Shown in pieces: positions 35,601-42,111 of a stretch of DNA of 64,000 nucleotides (its first letter is position 1; each line of letters starts with the position of its first letter). The stretch comes from Candidatus Halobonum tyrrellensis G22 (GTDB lineage: Archaea > Halobacteriota > Halobacteria > Halobacteriales > Haloferacaceae). The position numbers and the translations under genes were made by a program. The notes under the pieces were generated by a model. That model saw nothing but the letters and a program-made list of their open reading frames with translations, was not told where the DNA came from and did not search any database. Location: NCBI RefSeq assembly GCF_000495475.1, contig NZ_ASGZ01000021.1, positions 1 through 64,000 on the forward strand. The letters are read 5' to 3'.

Positions 35601-35966
35601 GCTAGCAACAAGGTAGTACTCTTGGTCCTGTCCCTGTTCGGTCCAGATGGCCGTGATGTACTCGCGTAGCTGGCTCTCTGCGTCGTTTTGGAACTTCTCT
35701 AAGCTCGTTTTGAACTCAATGAGGACGTTCCCGAGCCGTGCGTCGATACGACCCCGAATGGCGACTGCCGCTTCATTGGTAGCGACGTATTCTTCAAGAA
35801 AGGGAAGGAGGTCGTCTGCTTCGCCTGAGTTGAGCGTATCGAAGGTGCCCTGGATGAAGTTAAGGAAGTGGTGACCGAGAGCCGCCTCACTATTGGCTCG
35901 TCGCGTCGTGTCAAGGTACTCTTGGAGAGACTCGGAGAACCCACTTCCCTGGGACGAGGACGACAT
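32691..35966 (-). CDS. Type IIG restriction-modification enzyme (DNA adenine methylase fused to nuclease)
   Basis: A 1091-residue single-chain enzyme. Residues 70-105 hold a PD-(D/E)xK-like nuclease site (RGRIDARLGNVLIEFKTSLE, with Asp75, Glu84 and Lys86). The methyltransferase part has motif I DPTCGSGTF at 371-379 following GEYYTPDWLV, and motif IV NPPW at 577-580. This order and size are those of the Eco57I-like or DISARM/BREX-like class of large N6-adenine methylases with an N-terminal nuclease. The C-terminal 350 residues would be the target recognition domain. No separate specificity or methylase gene is nearby, so it would act alone in host defence or element maintenance. Confidence 0.87.
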   Translation of the reverse strand: MSSSSQGSGFSESLQEYLDTTRRANSEAALGHHFLNFIQGTFDTLNSGEADDLLPFLEEYVATNEAAVAIRGRIDARLGNVLIEFKTSLEKFQNDAESQLREYITAIWTEQGQDQEYYLVASDGLDCIVYTAELEDGETLSPDNVELNPVDEIHLAEDDAESVYRKLDQYLLFSDNIAPTAENFVSDFGPGTPLYREGLELLKEEWDDVREDGAEVLFDEWRRYLEIVHGEQEHHSEELFLRHTYLSVLAKLMAYVQYSGGTLPDGEVHEVITGEVFSRWGIRNFIEEDFFAWISRPEADSADTRVAQHLLSRLRDYNLTTIEEDVLKELYQNLVGQQERHSLGEYYTPDWLVQEVVEDQLEDEPDASVLDPTCGSGTFLFKSIQYKRENLDKEGQELLNHIFKDVVGVDIHPLAVITARVNYLLAVGDILRDHRSGSVSIPVYLSNSIQPPSYEKRMEGVKVYRFESDEDDGVFEIPVTVADDLDILNDVLDGSKAYLDANDSINQESLNAFLSRRIGDDYDELSDEERNVIWESIVKRIRDLQEEDRDTIWTFILKNVYKPIYLEHRRFDRILGNPPWLSYRYITREDYESHVRDLTIDEYGLLDSGEVENMTHMELAALFFAYSIDHYLKDDGYISFVMPRGIFNSDHLANLREFEFGDGSAHPTTLWDLEGVSPLFNVPSCVIAAQKAEGERSPVEGRTYNGTLPEANVDVDVSRERLEMEETTFYLNILGERSVVMTRELDPEVFRAESPYESQIRQGATIVPRSLWFVEFEEHPTFSPDPTAPLVQTSQRAKDRAKEPWDNVEMSQQIESQFIFHTVTGSELIHFHHLNFPLSVLPVEIENDSYHLYTEEEARTSGFQHLPEWIANAEEQWDDYKEETTDEDVLEWLNYRHKLTQQDPDARYRVLQNTSGSYVYGAVVDTADLDDPTTQETEIDLQRNNEGNLPLVVDHKCYSYGTDNVDEAYYLCGFLNAPLILELIEEMMSRGLFGGRDVHKRVWEVAIPEYNPEDETHTAIRDAAMRGEAKAEELLPELLDQYNPLTALSWIRRRQREKMEPIRSELSELCIEALEESQPTQTTLTDMGDSE

Positions 35967-36489
35967 GTGTTGAAGGTATCACATCTACAACTTAATTGGT
36001 GCGATTGCGGTATGAAGGTAGATGCACTTCTGCGACCGACTCTATCCCACCACCCTTCGCGTGGTCATAGCGAGAGATACTGTGTTCTGGTGTTGTCGAG
36101 GGTAAACTCAAATAAACTCGCTTCGAGTTAGCCACGGTATAGAAGGTGTATTGATGGTTAGATTGAGCACCGTTTCCAGAAACCGTTTATACCGTTGCTA
36201 CAGGGCCTCCGTCACCCCCGCATGCGGGCGACCCTTCTGTAGTCGAGGTACTGAGGGAGTGTGTCTATACGGTGGTGAGGTAGTGAATCATCAAGGCAAG
36301 AGGATTGTCAGAGCAAGGGTCATCCTCAACTACCGGCGCAACCCAAGACCTCCACAGATATGATGAGGCGATTCTCATTTGAGCCTCTACACCTACGAGA
36401 CCTACCCAAGAAGACCTGCACATATTTGACATCGTGAACAGGTCATACACCATACAAGAGCAATAGTCCTCAATGACGTGGGTGAGAAC
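35967..36489. other. Intergenic stretch without a convincing gene
   Basis: No frame in this 520-base stretch has convincing protein character. It contains the upstream region of the restriction-modification gene (reverse strand), a TATA-like GTTTATACC near 36185 and, 25 bases later, a hairpin-forming segment with the 12-bp palindrome at 36217-36228. A small RNA is conceivable. Confidence 0.4.
36217..36228. repeat. Perfect 12-bp palindrome (possible hairpin)
   Basis: CCCGCATGCGGG is self-complementary. It is flanked by GTC and GAC, which extend the stem imperfectly, and lies about 25 bases after a TATA-like box. Confidence 0.45.
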
Positions 36490-36675
36490 ATGGCAGACAC
36501 GCCAGACCCAGAAGTAGAACAGTTGCATCGACAAGTTACCGAGCTGGAGCTGAAGCTCATCGCCACGCTTGAACCTCTAGGTGGGTGGCGGTCCGAAGAA
36601 GTCCGGGAGTCAGTCATCAGCGATGTAGTGGGTGGAGCCCGCGGTGCGAGGCATGAGTGTCCTCATCTCGATTGA
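36490..36675 (+). CDS. Small coiled-coil protein
   Basis: A 61-residue protein: MADTPDPEVEQLHRQVTELE, then LKLIATLEPLGGWRSEEVRE and an ending ARHECPHLD. The first 30 residues have heptad spacing for a short coiled coil. The final CPH looks like the start of a zinc knuckle that is cut off, and cysteine-rich sequence in another frame follows at 36800-36946. The gene may therefore be the 5' remnant of a longer one. Confidence 0.5.
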   Translation: MADTPDPEVEQLHRQVTELELKLIATLEPLGGWRSEEVRESVISDVVGGARGARHECPHLD

Positions 36676-36799
36676 CCACGGACTCATCAGTATGGAAGAC
36701 GTGTACTGGCCGTCTGAAGAGAGTAGATTGATTGATACCTCAGATATCGACGTTTCGGTTTTCCACCAAAGCTCTCTCCTATCTACACCTTGGCCCTGA

Positions 36800-36946
36800 G
36801 GGGGCCCAAGTGATGCATACAGTCCGGGGCACCTCTTGGTCTGCCCGATAGACTCGTCGGCTGGGTGGAGATGCGAGGACTGCGGTATCGAGTACAACGA
36901 CCTCACCGACGCTCACGAGAATGTCGTCGAGTGCGGTAGTTTCTAA
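36800..36946 (+). pseudogene. Zinc-ribbon gene fragment
   Basis: From the stop at 36797 the frame reads HLLVCPIDSSAGWRCEDCGI, then EYNDLTDAHENVVECGSF and TAA. The Cys-x8-CEDC-x15-C pattern is that of a small zinc ribbon. There is no start codon. It is probably a broken 3' end, possibly belonging with the 36490-36675 gene. Confidence 0.45.
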
Positions 36947-36973
36947 CCTCGGCGAAGCATCGATTCTCCAGAG

Positions 36974-37156
36974 ATGGGGATTAAACAGGTGAACAGCCTC
37001 CTCGACACTATCTATGCTCTTACATCGTTCGGCACGCTCTTCTTCGGAATTGTTGCTCTCTTAGCTGGCGTCCGGACAGAGATTGTCTCTCCGGTAGTAC
37101 TCGCTGGAGCGGTGGTTGTGGGGTTTATCAGTATCTACTGGCTTCTCGGCGGTTAG
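36974..37156 (+). CDS. Small two-helix membrane protein
   Basis: A 60-residue protein with two hydrophobic segments (TSFGTLFFGIVALLAG and SPVVLAGAVVVGFISIYWLL) joined by a short loop VRTEIV. The N-terminus is polar (MGIKQVNSLLDTIYA). Function is unknown. Small two-helix proteins of this kind are common in mobile elements and may act as holins, toxins or effector channels, but nothing specific supports that here. Confidence 0.6.
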   Translation: MGIKQVNSLLDTIYALTSFGTLFFGIVALLAGVRTEIVSPVVLAGAVVVGFISIYWLLGG

Positions 37157-37245
37157 TATAGCCTCTCTCCTTCCGAGACTTCGTCAAGAATGCTTAGTTA
37201 ACAACGGGATAAGAGATATACGTGGGACTGCCAAGCAGTCAAAAT

Positions 37246-37536
37246 ATGGCACGCTACTCTACAGCAAACGGAGATTCGATTAAGGTCATTGTCAAAGACA
37301 ACGATTCCCTGTCGTTCTCCGACGAAGTGGTCGTTGATGCCTTTTCAACTCAGCGGGGAGCACAAGGAACATTCCAAGGTAACGAACACTCCGCTGAACG
37401 ACAGCAGATATCCGATGATGATACGCTGTTTGATATTATCGTTGAGCCGAGCGGAGAGAGGCGGACAAAGCGGTACGAGGGCTGTATACTGACGAGCCCC
37501 AGCGAGTGGAAATGTGCCGCGGTACGTGAGCAGTAA
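37246..37536 (+). CDS. Hypothetical small soluble protein
   Basis: A 96-residue protein rich in beta strands: MARYSTANGDSIKVIVKDND, then SLSFSDEVVVDAFSTQRGAQ and TKRYEGCILTSPSEWKCAAV. The ATG at 37246 is preceded by AGATATACG about 35 bases upstream, a possible TATA box. An earlier start at 37222 would add eight residues. No family is recognised. Confidence 0.55.
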   Translation: MARYSTANGDSIKVIVKDNDSLSFSDEVVVDAFSTQRGAQGTFQGNEHSAERQQISDDDTLFDIIVEPSGERRTKRYEGCILTSPSEWKCAAVREQ

Positions 37537-37546
37537 CCGACGCTCG

Positions 37547-37870
37547 TTAGACCATCCCGGGGGCGACGAATAGGTAGTTGACTACGAGAGAGATGAAAAA
37601 GTAGAGGAGAAGAAATACGAATATCGTGGCGACAACGTTCTCTCCTACCATCCGAAACGAAACGACGCCACTCAGAGTTGCCGCTCCTGCGTCAACGATA
37701 AGCGAGAAACCGGTTGGCTTGAGGGAGAGGACGAGTGCGATAAGAAAGAGCTGTAGGCTCTCACCCCCCGACTGTACCGAGGATAGGTCAGCTGTTTTCA
37801 GAAATATAAACGCGAATATCGCTAGAGCCGCTCCGAATGCGGCTCTCACCATCTCCCCCCAATCGCTCAT
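37547..37870 (-). CDS. Small integral membrane protein
   Basis: A 107-residue protein with three hydrophobic segments (VRAAFGAALAIFAFIFL, LFLIALVLSLKPTGFSLIV and VVATIFVFLLLYFFISLVVN). The start is MSDWGEM at 37870; a start three codons upstream is possible. It is convergent with the 37246 gene. No family recognised. Confidence 0.6.
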   Translation of the reverse strand: MSDWGEMVRAAFGAALAIFAFIFLKTADLSSVQSGGESLQLFLIALVLSLKPTGFSLIVDAGAATLSGVVSFRMVGENVVATIFVFLLLYFFISLVVNYLFVAPGMV

Positions 37871-37925
37871 CAAGTACATACGTAGTTCTAACCTATATCA
37901 AAGTTCGGTCGTATGGAGGTGAGAA

Positions 37926-38462
37926 TTACGATTGAAAGACGTAGTCTTCAGGGAATCGGTCACGCAATCGACGAGCGATGGTCTTCTCTGCTCGCTTCGC
38001 CCCTTCGAACGAGGACCACCAGGAGACATCGAGTAGTCGGACTGGCCTGAACACCGCGGTGAAGTGAGCGCCCTTGTTCCCCGGTGAATTCAGGTGGCGA
38101 TGTAACCGACGGACGAGGTTGAGCGTCATCCCGACGTAGAGGATGCGATTTGCGCCCTCGACGCGACCGTTCCACGGTTGACCCATCGTCTTTCCGAGAT
38201 ACTGTAGCGCCGTGGTTCGATAGGACTCGTTCTTGAAGCACTCAAGCACGTAGACTGCGTCTTTCCGCGGCTCAGCGGTACAGTACGGAAAACACTCGCC
38301 GATGATAGTCCAGATAGAGCTATCCTGAGAGAAGGGTGCTCGCACATCTGGGTCTTGGTAACTGTCCAAAGGGACGCGTTCAGCGATGTCGTCGACGCGG
38401 TCGCTAAACGGGTCGCGGGTGAAGAGAGATAGAGTCGGCGAACCGTCGACGCAGTAGTGCAT
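37926..38462 (-). CDS. GIY-YIG domain protein
   Basis: A 178-residue protein. KDAVYVLECF and, after a short insert, NRILYVGMTLNLVRRLHRHL form the GIY and YIG strands with the catalytic-type Arg on the following helix. EGAKRAEKTIARRLRDRFPE supplies the Glu-containing helix. GIY-YIG domains cut DNA in homing endonucleases, UvrC and some restriction enzymes. The first motif reads VYV in place of GIY, which is seen in divergent members. The N-terminal 80 residues have no recognised domain (PFSQDSSIWTIIGECFPYC). It could be a restriction or anti-element nuclease. Confidence 0.72.
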   Translation of the reverse strand: MHYCVDGSPTLSLFTRDPFSDRVDDIAERVPLDSYQDPDVRAPFSQDSSIWTIIGECFPYCTAEPRKDAVYVLECFKNESYRTTALQYLGKTMGQPWNGRVEGANRILYVGMTLNLVRRLHRHLNSPGNKGAHFTAVFRPVRLLDVSWWSSFEGAKRAEKTIARRLRDRFPEDYVFQS

Positions 38463-38514
38463 TGACCGTATCGAGAGAAGCTATTACCAGACAATAACCT
38501 TTTTGCTGAGTGAG

Positions 38515-39105
38515 TTAGTACGGCCCCAGCTCAACTGTGCGAGGATGAGTGTCTACCTCGAAATCGATGTTATTCAGCAGAGCGTCGTACTCTTTCACAA
38601 CGACCAGAATTGGCTCAATTGCTTGTGAGACGGCGATTCCCTCGACAGCAGGAACGTCGAGCATCTCGCTAACCCCTCGACGTGTGGCTTCCCCTTTCAG
38701 GTACTCCAGCGTCGCCAAGATAGCGGGCATGAGCGCCGCTCTTCCGTGTCGGTCCATGAAACGGTAGAGGTTATCGTCAACACTCGTTGCGCCGTAGACT
38801 GCGATAATCGCTGGTCCGAGTTTAACTGTCCCGTCCGATGTCCACTGACCGCTTACCGGATTGGCTCGCCAGAGAGGGGTGCCGTCTTCAGAGCTGTCGA
38901 GTTCCTCCGCGATACCCAGTTCAGCTAACGTATGAGCGTACTCATTACTGGTTCTCTTCGGGAGCCCCTGTCGCTCGCTCGTGACCGTGATAGTCGTCGG
39001 AGAGTGTACCAACACGTCGGTGTAAAACCGAGCGAGGTCGGGAGCCTCCAATAGCTCGTGGATGGTGAAGAACCGCTGGAGAGACGCCTTGGAGTCTAAG
39101 GGCAT
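38515..39105 (-). CDS. Haloarchaeal winged-helix regulator (DUF7437-like)
   Basis: A 196-residue protein. Residues 22-75 (PDLARFYTDVLVHSPTTITV ... AHTLAELGIAEELDSSEDG) form a winged helix like MarR/ArsR types. The following half (AIIAVYGATSVDDNLYRFMD, then RHGRAALMPAILATLEYLKG and DVPAVEGIAVSQAIEPILVV) matches a haloarchaeal regulator family I recall as DUF7437. The start is MPLDSKASLQRFF. It is divergent from the small gene at 39119, with 13 bases between starts, so autoregulation over a shared control region is plausible. Confidence 0.75.
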   Translation of the reverse strand: MPLDSKASLQRFFTIHELLEAPDLARFYTDVLVHSPTTITVTSERQGLPKRTSNEYAHTLAELGIAEELDSSEDGTPLWRANPVSGQWTSDGTVKLGPAIIAVYGATSVDDNLYRFMDRHGRAALMPAILATLEYLKGEATRRGVSEMLDVPAVEGIAVSQAIEPILVVVKEYDALLNNIDFEVDTHPRTVELGPY

Positions 39106-39118
39106 AGTTGATGGAGAG

Positions 39119-39403
39119 ATGCGACCAAGTGACGATAGTGACTTTGGTAGTGGGAGTAAGATGATGAGTATGCCCCAACTCTCTGAGGACGAAGCACGAG
39201 AGTTTCTGAGCCTGCTTGAGCGCATTGACGGTGATATGAAAGAGGCAATGGGTGACCTCGAAGACCTCGCCAATGGCAAATACCGAGAGAAGTGGGGGGC
39301 ACGACCGACTGAGGTCGAACTCGAAGCTGGGAGAGATAATTATCGCTCCTTCGTTGAACACGCCTACCTCGGTGAGGTTGCGGATGAGAGTGAGAAGCGA
39401 TGA
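39119..39403 (+). CDS. Small acidic helical protein
   Basis: A 94-residue protein: MRPSDDSDFGSGSKMMSMPQ, then LSEDEAREFLSLLERIDGDM and a second helix EVELEAGRDNYRSFVEHAYL. It is helical and acidic, like many small antitoxins. It diverges from the winged-helix regulator. An internal ATG (MSMPQLSEDEA) would leave more room for a promoter. Function unknown. Confidence 0.55.
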   Translation: MRPSDDSDFGSGSKMMSMPQLSEDEAREFLSLLERIDGDMKEAMGDLEDLANGKYREKWGARPTEVELEAGRDNYRSFVEHAYLGEVADESEKR

Positions 39404-39496
39404 AGGTCCAATACGCATCAGTGTGACCACCGTCGTCGCAGAACTCCTTGACGAGCAAGGCTAGATACTCTTTTCCCCGGTTTGCGTGCATCTGGT

Positions 39497-39667
39497 GTGC
39501 CCGACTACAAGCTGGACCTCTCGTTCTCCCACGAAGGAACTGTACAACTCCACGTGTTCGACCTCAACGCCGACGAGTCAGGCCCGCTGGAGACGTGTTC
39601 CGTTGGCGAAGAATTGGACTCATACGCCCTCGGCGAGGCGTGGGAGCAATTTCACGACCGGGAGTAA
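39497..39667 (+). CDS. Small acidic hypothetical protein
   Basis: A 56-residue frame with GTG start: MPDYKLDLSFSHEGTVQLHV, then FDLNADESGPLETCSVGEEL and an ending AWEQFHDRE. TACTCTTTTCC lies about 28 bases upstream, fitting a leaderless start. It precedes the AbrB-like gene on the same strand. No family recognised. Confidence 0.5.
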   Translation: MPDYKLDLSFSHEGTVQLHVFDLNADESGPLETCSVGEELDSYALGEAWEQFHDRE

Positions 39668-39699
39668 TCTTTTGTACGGTTCCCACTGGAGTGAGAAAC

Positions 39700-40002
39700 A
39701 TGCCCCGCGTCGATTCAGACGGCCATCTCGTAATCCCTCAGGATATACGGGATGAAATGGGGATGCGACCAGGGACTGTAGTCGATATTCGAATAGAAGA
39801 CGGTCGTCTCATCATCGAGTCAGAACAGGACCCTGAGGAGTTCTGGGAGAACCATCTTGAGATGATACGCGAGATGAGTGAGGAGCGCCACGAGGAAGAC
39901 AGGCCAGCTCCCCCTTACGAAGAGATGGACGCGCTCGGTCGTTCTCACATCGACAGTATTCAAGAGATGGCGAAGCGCGCAGAGTCGAAGCGCTGTGAGT
40001 GA
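39700..40002 (+). CDS. AbrB/MazE-family antitoxin-like protein
   Basis: A 100-residue protein. MPRVDSDGHLVIPQDIRDEM and GMRPGTVVDIRIEDGRLIIE form the swapped-hairpin DNA-binding domain. The C-terminal half (EEFWENHLEMIREMSEERHE ... DSIQEMAKRAESKRCE) is helical, like the toxin-binding tail of antitoxins. GGAGTGA lies nine bases before the ATG and TCTTTTGTA about 30 bases before. The expected toxin (PIN or MazF type) is not found next to it. The last 53 bases are duplicated at 40723-40775. Confidence 0.8.
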   Translation: MPRVDSDGHLVIPQDIRDEMGMRPGTVVDIRIEDGRLIIESEQDPEEFWENHLEMIREMSEERHEEDRPAPPYEEMDALGRSHIDSIQEMAKRAESKRCE

Positions 40003-40004
40003 GG
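39952..40004 (+). repeat. Duplicated 3' segment, copy 1 (in the AbrB gene)
   Basis: Fifty-three bases covering the last codons and stop of the AbrB-family gene. They match 40723-40775 with four differences. Confidence 0.75.
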
Positions 40005-40085
40005 GGGTCGAAGGAGCAACCGGTTCAGAGAACATCTCCTTCTGCGATGTCGGTCCGTATCCTCGTGGTCGAGTGGTCGTCCTGC

Positions 40086-40286
40086 TCACCCTCTCTGTCT
40101 CTGCTCTTTGACGACCCGCTCAAACTCCTCGGCATCGTCGCGCATTCGTCCGAAGGAGTATCGCCAGTCGGACTGTTCGTCGTCAAGGAGTCGGTCGACC
40201 ACGTCACTGATGCTCTCCCCTTCACGTTTCTCGGCGGCAAGGCGCTCGTACACATCGTCCCGAAGTTCGACGGTCTTGGTACTCAT
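40086..40286 (-). CDS. VapB-type antitoxin, apparently without toxin
   Basis: A 66-residue protein: MSTKTVELRDDVYERLAAEK, then REGESISDVVDRLLDDEQSD and EEFERVVKEQRQRG. It matches the archaeal VapB/UPF0330 pattern of a ribbon-helix-helix-like start with DVYERL. In intact systems vapC overlaps its 3' end on the same strand. Here the following sequence belongs to the oppositely oriented AbrB gene, and no PIN-domain start (xLDTDxL) is present. An A/T-rich box lies 8-18 bases upstream of the ATG, near 40294. Confidence 0.75.
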   Translation of the reverse strand: MSTKTVELRDDVYERLAAEKREGESISDVVDRLLDDEQSDWRYSFGRMRDDAEEFERVVKEQRQRG

Positions 40287-40382
40287 ACGTGGTATTTGGA
40301 TATGCGAACACAAGTCGGTTATTCCGTCGTTGGTCGGGGGCGGCGACACACCAAAGCACCAGTAGCGTGAGTGATGAGTATA

Positions 40383-40492
40383 TGACGACCGAGCGAATCG
40401 ACGGGATGTCGATGGTGGATGGTATCCGTGCTATGGCTGAGGGACATTTCGCAACTGTCGACGACTTGGAAGAGGGTGAAGGCGATGAGTGA
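40383..40492 (+). CDS. Very short open frame overlapping the next gene
   Basis: Thirty-six residues: MTTERIDGMSMVDGIRAMAE, then GHFATVDDLEEGEGDE. The stop overlaps the ATG of the 40485 gene in the ATGAGTGA manner typical of haloarchaeal operons, which is the main reason to believe it. It may be a small regulatory peptide or the relic of a longer one. Confidence 0.35.
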
Positions 40493-40712
40493 GGCAGTAG
40501 TGGACGGTTATGAATACGATGCAACCTGTCCCGAGTATGGATACAGGACTCGACTCTCTTACTTCGACGGTTCGAACAACTTCACGTACGGGCACCTCAA
40601 CCCGGACGCCCCGAATGGGCGCGTCAGCTGTGGCCGAACTCTACGCGTCGTCATCGAGGCCGTCGATGAGGGGGAGAGTCGACGGCGGACGACGGAGGCG
40701 GGCGTCGAGTAG
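40485..40712 (+). CDS. Small hypothetical protein with cysteines
   Basis: A 75-residue protein: MSEAVVDGYEYDATCPEYGY, then RTRLSYFDGSNNFTYGHLNP and NGRVSCGRTLRVVIEAVDEG. The Cys residues at CPEYGY and SCGRT are spaced like half a zinc ribbon in which CPxCG became CPEYG. Function unknown. It overlaps the short frame before it. Confidence 0.5.
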   Translation: MSEAVVDGYEYDATCPEYGYRTRLSYFDGSNNFTYGHLNPDAPNGRVSCGRTLRVVIEAVDEGESRRRTTEAGVE

Positions 40713-40722
40713 TTCGGAGGTT

Positions 40723-40775
40723 GACAGCATTCAAGAGATGGTGAAGCGTGCAGAGTCGAAGCGCCGTGAGTGAGG
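40723..40775 (+). repeat. Duplicated 3' segment, copy 2 (remnant of a second AbrB gene)
   Basis: Encodes DSIQEMVKRAESKRRE and the same stop and following GG as the end of the AbrB-family gene at 39700-40002, with 49 of 53 bases identical. No AbrB body precedes it, so it looks like the leftover end of a deleted tandem copy. Confidence 0.7.
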
Positions 40776-40791
40776 AGGTCAAGCGGCGATA

Positions 40792-40899
40792 CTCAGTTTG
40801 GGTTTCTTCTCGTAGACTCCCAAACTGAACCACCATTTGGGGCGTATACCGGGTAAAATCGGTCTGAATCAAGAGTGTATTGCAGACTCCCAAACTGAG
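40792..40899. repeat. Three copies of an 11-bp motif (one inverted, two direct)
   Basis: CTCAGTTTGGG at 40792-40802 is the inverse of CCCAAACTGA(G), which occurs at 40819-40828 and 40889-40899. The two direct copies share a longer unit AGACTCCCAAACTGA and are exactly 70 bases apart. They lie upstream of the genes that end with the short tyrosine recombinase at 41228, so they may be its binding sites or an operator. Confidence 0.65.
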
Positions 40900-40935
40900 G
40901 GGAGCACTTATGAAATTAGCAATCTATTGACAAGT

Positions 40936-41040
40936 ATGATACGAAACCCCGACTACTGGTGTACTCAGTGTGGTACGGACAAGGACAGCGGAGGTGAACC
41001 CGCAGTATGTGACGACTGTCGTCGTGATTCTCGATGCTGA
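40936..41040 (+). CDS. 34-residue zinc-ribbon-like micro-protein
   Basis: MIRNPDYWCTQCGTDKDSGG followed by EPAVCDDCRRDSRC contains two CxxC pairs 14 residues apart, a complete zinc ribbon. The stop overlaps the start of the next gene at 41034 (ATGCTGA). Such CxxC micro-proteins are frequent in haloarchaea. Confidence 0.55.
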   Translation: MIRNPDYWCTQCGTDKDSGGEPAVCDDCRRDSRC

Positions 41041-41231
41041 GTGTCCTGCGCCGCCTACTCAGGAACGGCGACGCTTGCTCGTACTGTGAGAAGCGTCTGC
41101 CGTACAACACGCGTGAGAACGGGTGCACTCTCTGTGCGTCCTGCTTCCAGCGCGAGTTTGAAGCACAACTCCCCGACCTCAGACCCCGGTTCCAGACCGC
41201 TTACGATGAAGTCGTAGGTGATTCTGAATGA
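41034..41231 (+). CDS. Small zinc-finger-like protein
   Basis: A 65-residue protein. CSYCEKRLPYNTRENGCTLC with a following ASC provides the pattern CxxC...CxxC, and the rest is helical (QREFEAQLPDLRPRFQTAYD). It overlaps the micro-protein upstream and the recombinase downstream by a few bases, so the three form one translation unit. It could bind DNA at the motif repeats upstream; this is a guess from position. Confidence 0.6.
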   Translation: MLSVLRRLLRNGDACSYCEKRLPYNTRENGCTLCASCFQREFEAQLPDLRPRFQTAYDEVVGDSE

Positions 41232-41884
41232 GCAACACAGAATCCACATCGAAGAAGCCCGTGGTGCATCGCTACATCAACATCCGCGAAGTGGACCCGC
41301 TCCGTGACGCGGCCCACGACCGCCCGCTCCGGTACGACTCCCTCGGGCGGCGGCTCCGCGACGAGGTACTCGTCGTGCTGGCCATCGACTTTGGACTCCG
41401 TGCGAACGAACTACGCCAACTCAAGGAAGCGATGTTCCGACTCGACGATGCCGAGGTCGTCCTCCCCGGGCACATCCAGAAGGACTACCCTCGTGAGGAC
41501 ATCACGCCCGGTGCGGTCACGATGCGACTCGACCCGTACGGTCACTTCGGGACGGTGCGCCTCCTCCGAACGTACTTCGGAAGTGAGTGGTACCGCGCCC
41601 GGGGGAGCGACTACGTGTTCCCGTCGCGGCAATCAGACGTGATGAGTACTGAGTCGATGCGGAACGTCGTACGAGACCTCGCCGTCCACGCTGACGTGAC
41701 TATTCACCGTTCAGATGGAGCACCTGCTGACCCGAGCGAACTCCACCCGCACGCGTTCAGACACTCACTTGCGAACTATATGCTCGCAGACTCAGACACC
41801 CGCCTTGTGGACGTGCGGAACCATCTCCGGCACCGCTCCGTCACCACGACCGAGCGAGTGTACGACCACTTCCAACGGCGGTAG
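41228..41884 (+). CDS. Second tyrosine recombinase (short, XerC/D-like)
   Basis: A 218-residue protein consisting of little more than the catalytic domain. The first Arg is in DFGLRANELRQL. The HxxR box is HPHAFRHSLANYML. The late His/Arg and the nucleophile are in LRHRSVTTTERVYDHF. No core-binding domain of normal length is present, so it may be truncated or belong to a minimal class. It is much more GC-rich than genes around it, which suggests a different origin. Its likely targets are unknown; the 11-bp motif repeats at 40792-40899 are candidates. It is not next to an attachment site. Confidence 0.85.
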   Translation: MSNTESTSKKPVVHRYINIREVDPLRDAAHDRPLRYDSLGRRLRDEVLVVLAIDFGLRANELRQLKEAMFRLDDAEVVLPGHIQKDYPREDITPGAVTMRLDPYGHFGTVRLLRTYFGSEWYRARGSDYVFPSRQSDVMSTESMRNVVRDLAVHADVTIHRSDGAPADPSELHPHAFRHSLANYMLADSDTRLVDVRNHLRHRSVTTTERVYDHFQRR

Positions 41885-42111
41885 CTTACGAAGCGTACTC
41901 TCCTTCAGGGAAAATCAAGAAGCGAATTGAGAGACACTAGACAACATCGAAATTACGCCTCCTGACCAGAAGCAGAAATATACCCCGGAGTTTTGTATTA
42001 CTAGATAGATACTGATTAAAAGCGTATAACCTACTATCTATAGGCTGTTCGACCCCCCTCCCAAAGACCATTACCCTGTAGGACGGCCTTTAGAGTATGA
42101 CGGGTTCAAGC

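Noticed and set aside
40792-40899. CRISPR array
   Set aside because: Only three short copies, one of them inverted and without regular spacers; no cas genes anywhere in the window.
41885-42096. Inverted A/T-rich repeat around CTAGATAGATA and TATCTATAG
   Set aside because: Too short and too AT-rich to separate from chance in this part of the element.
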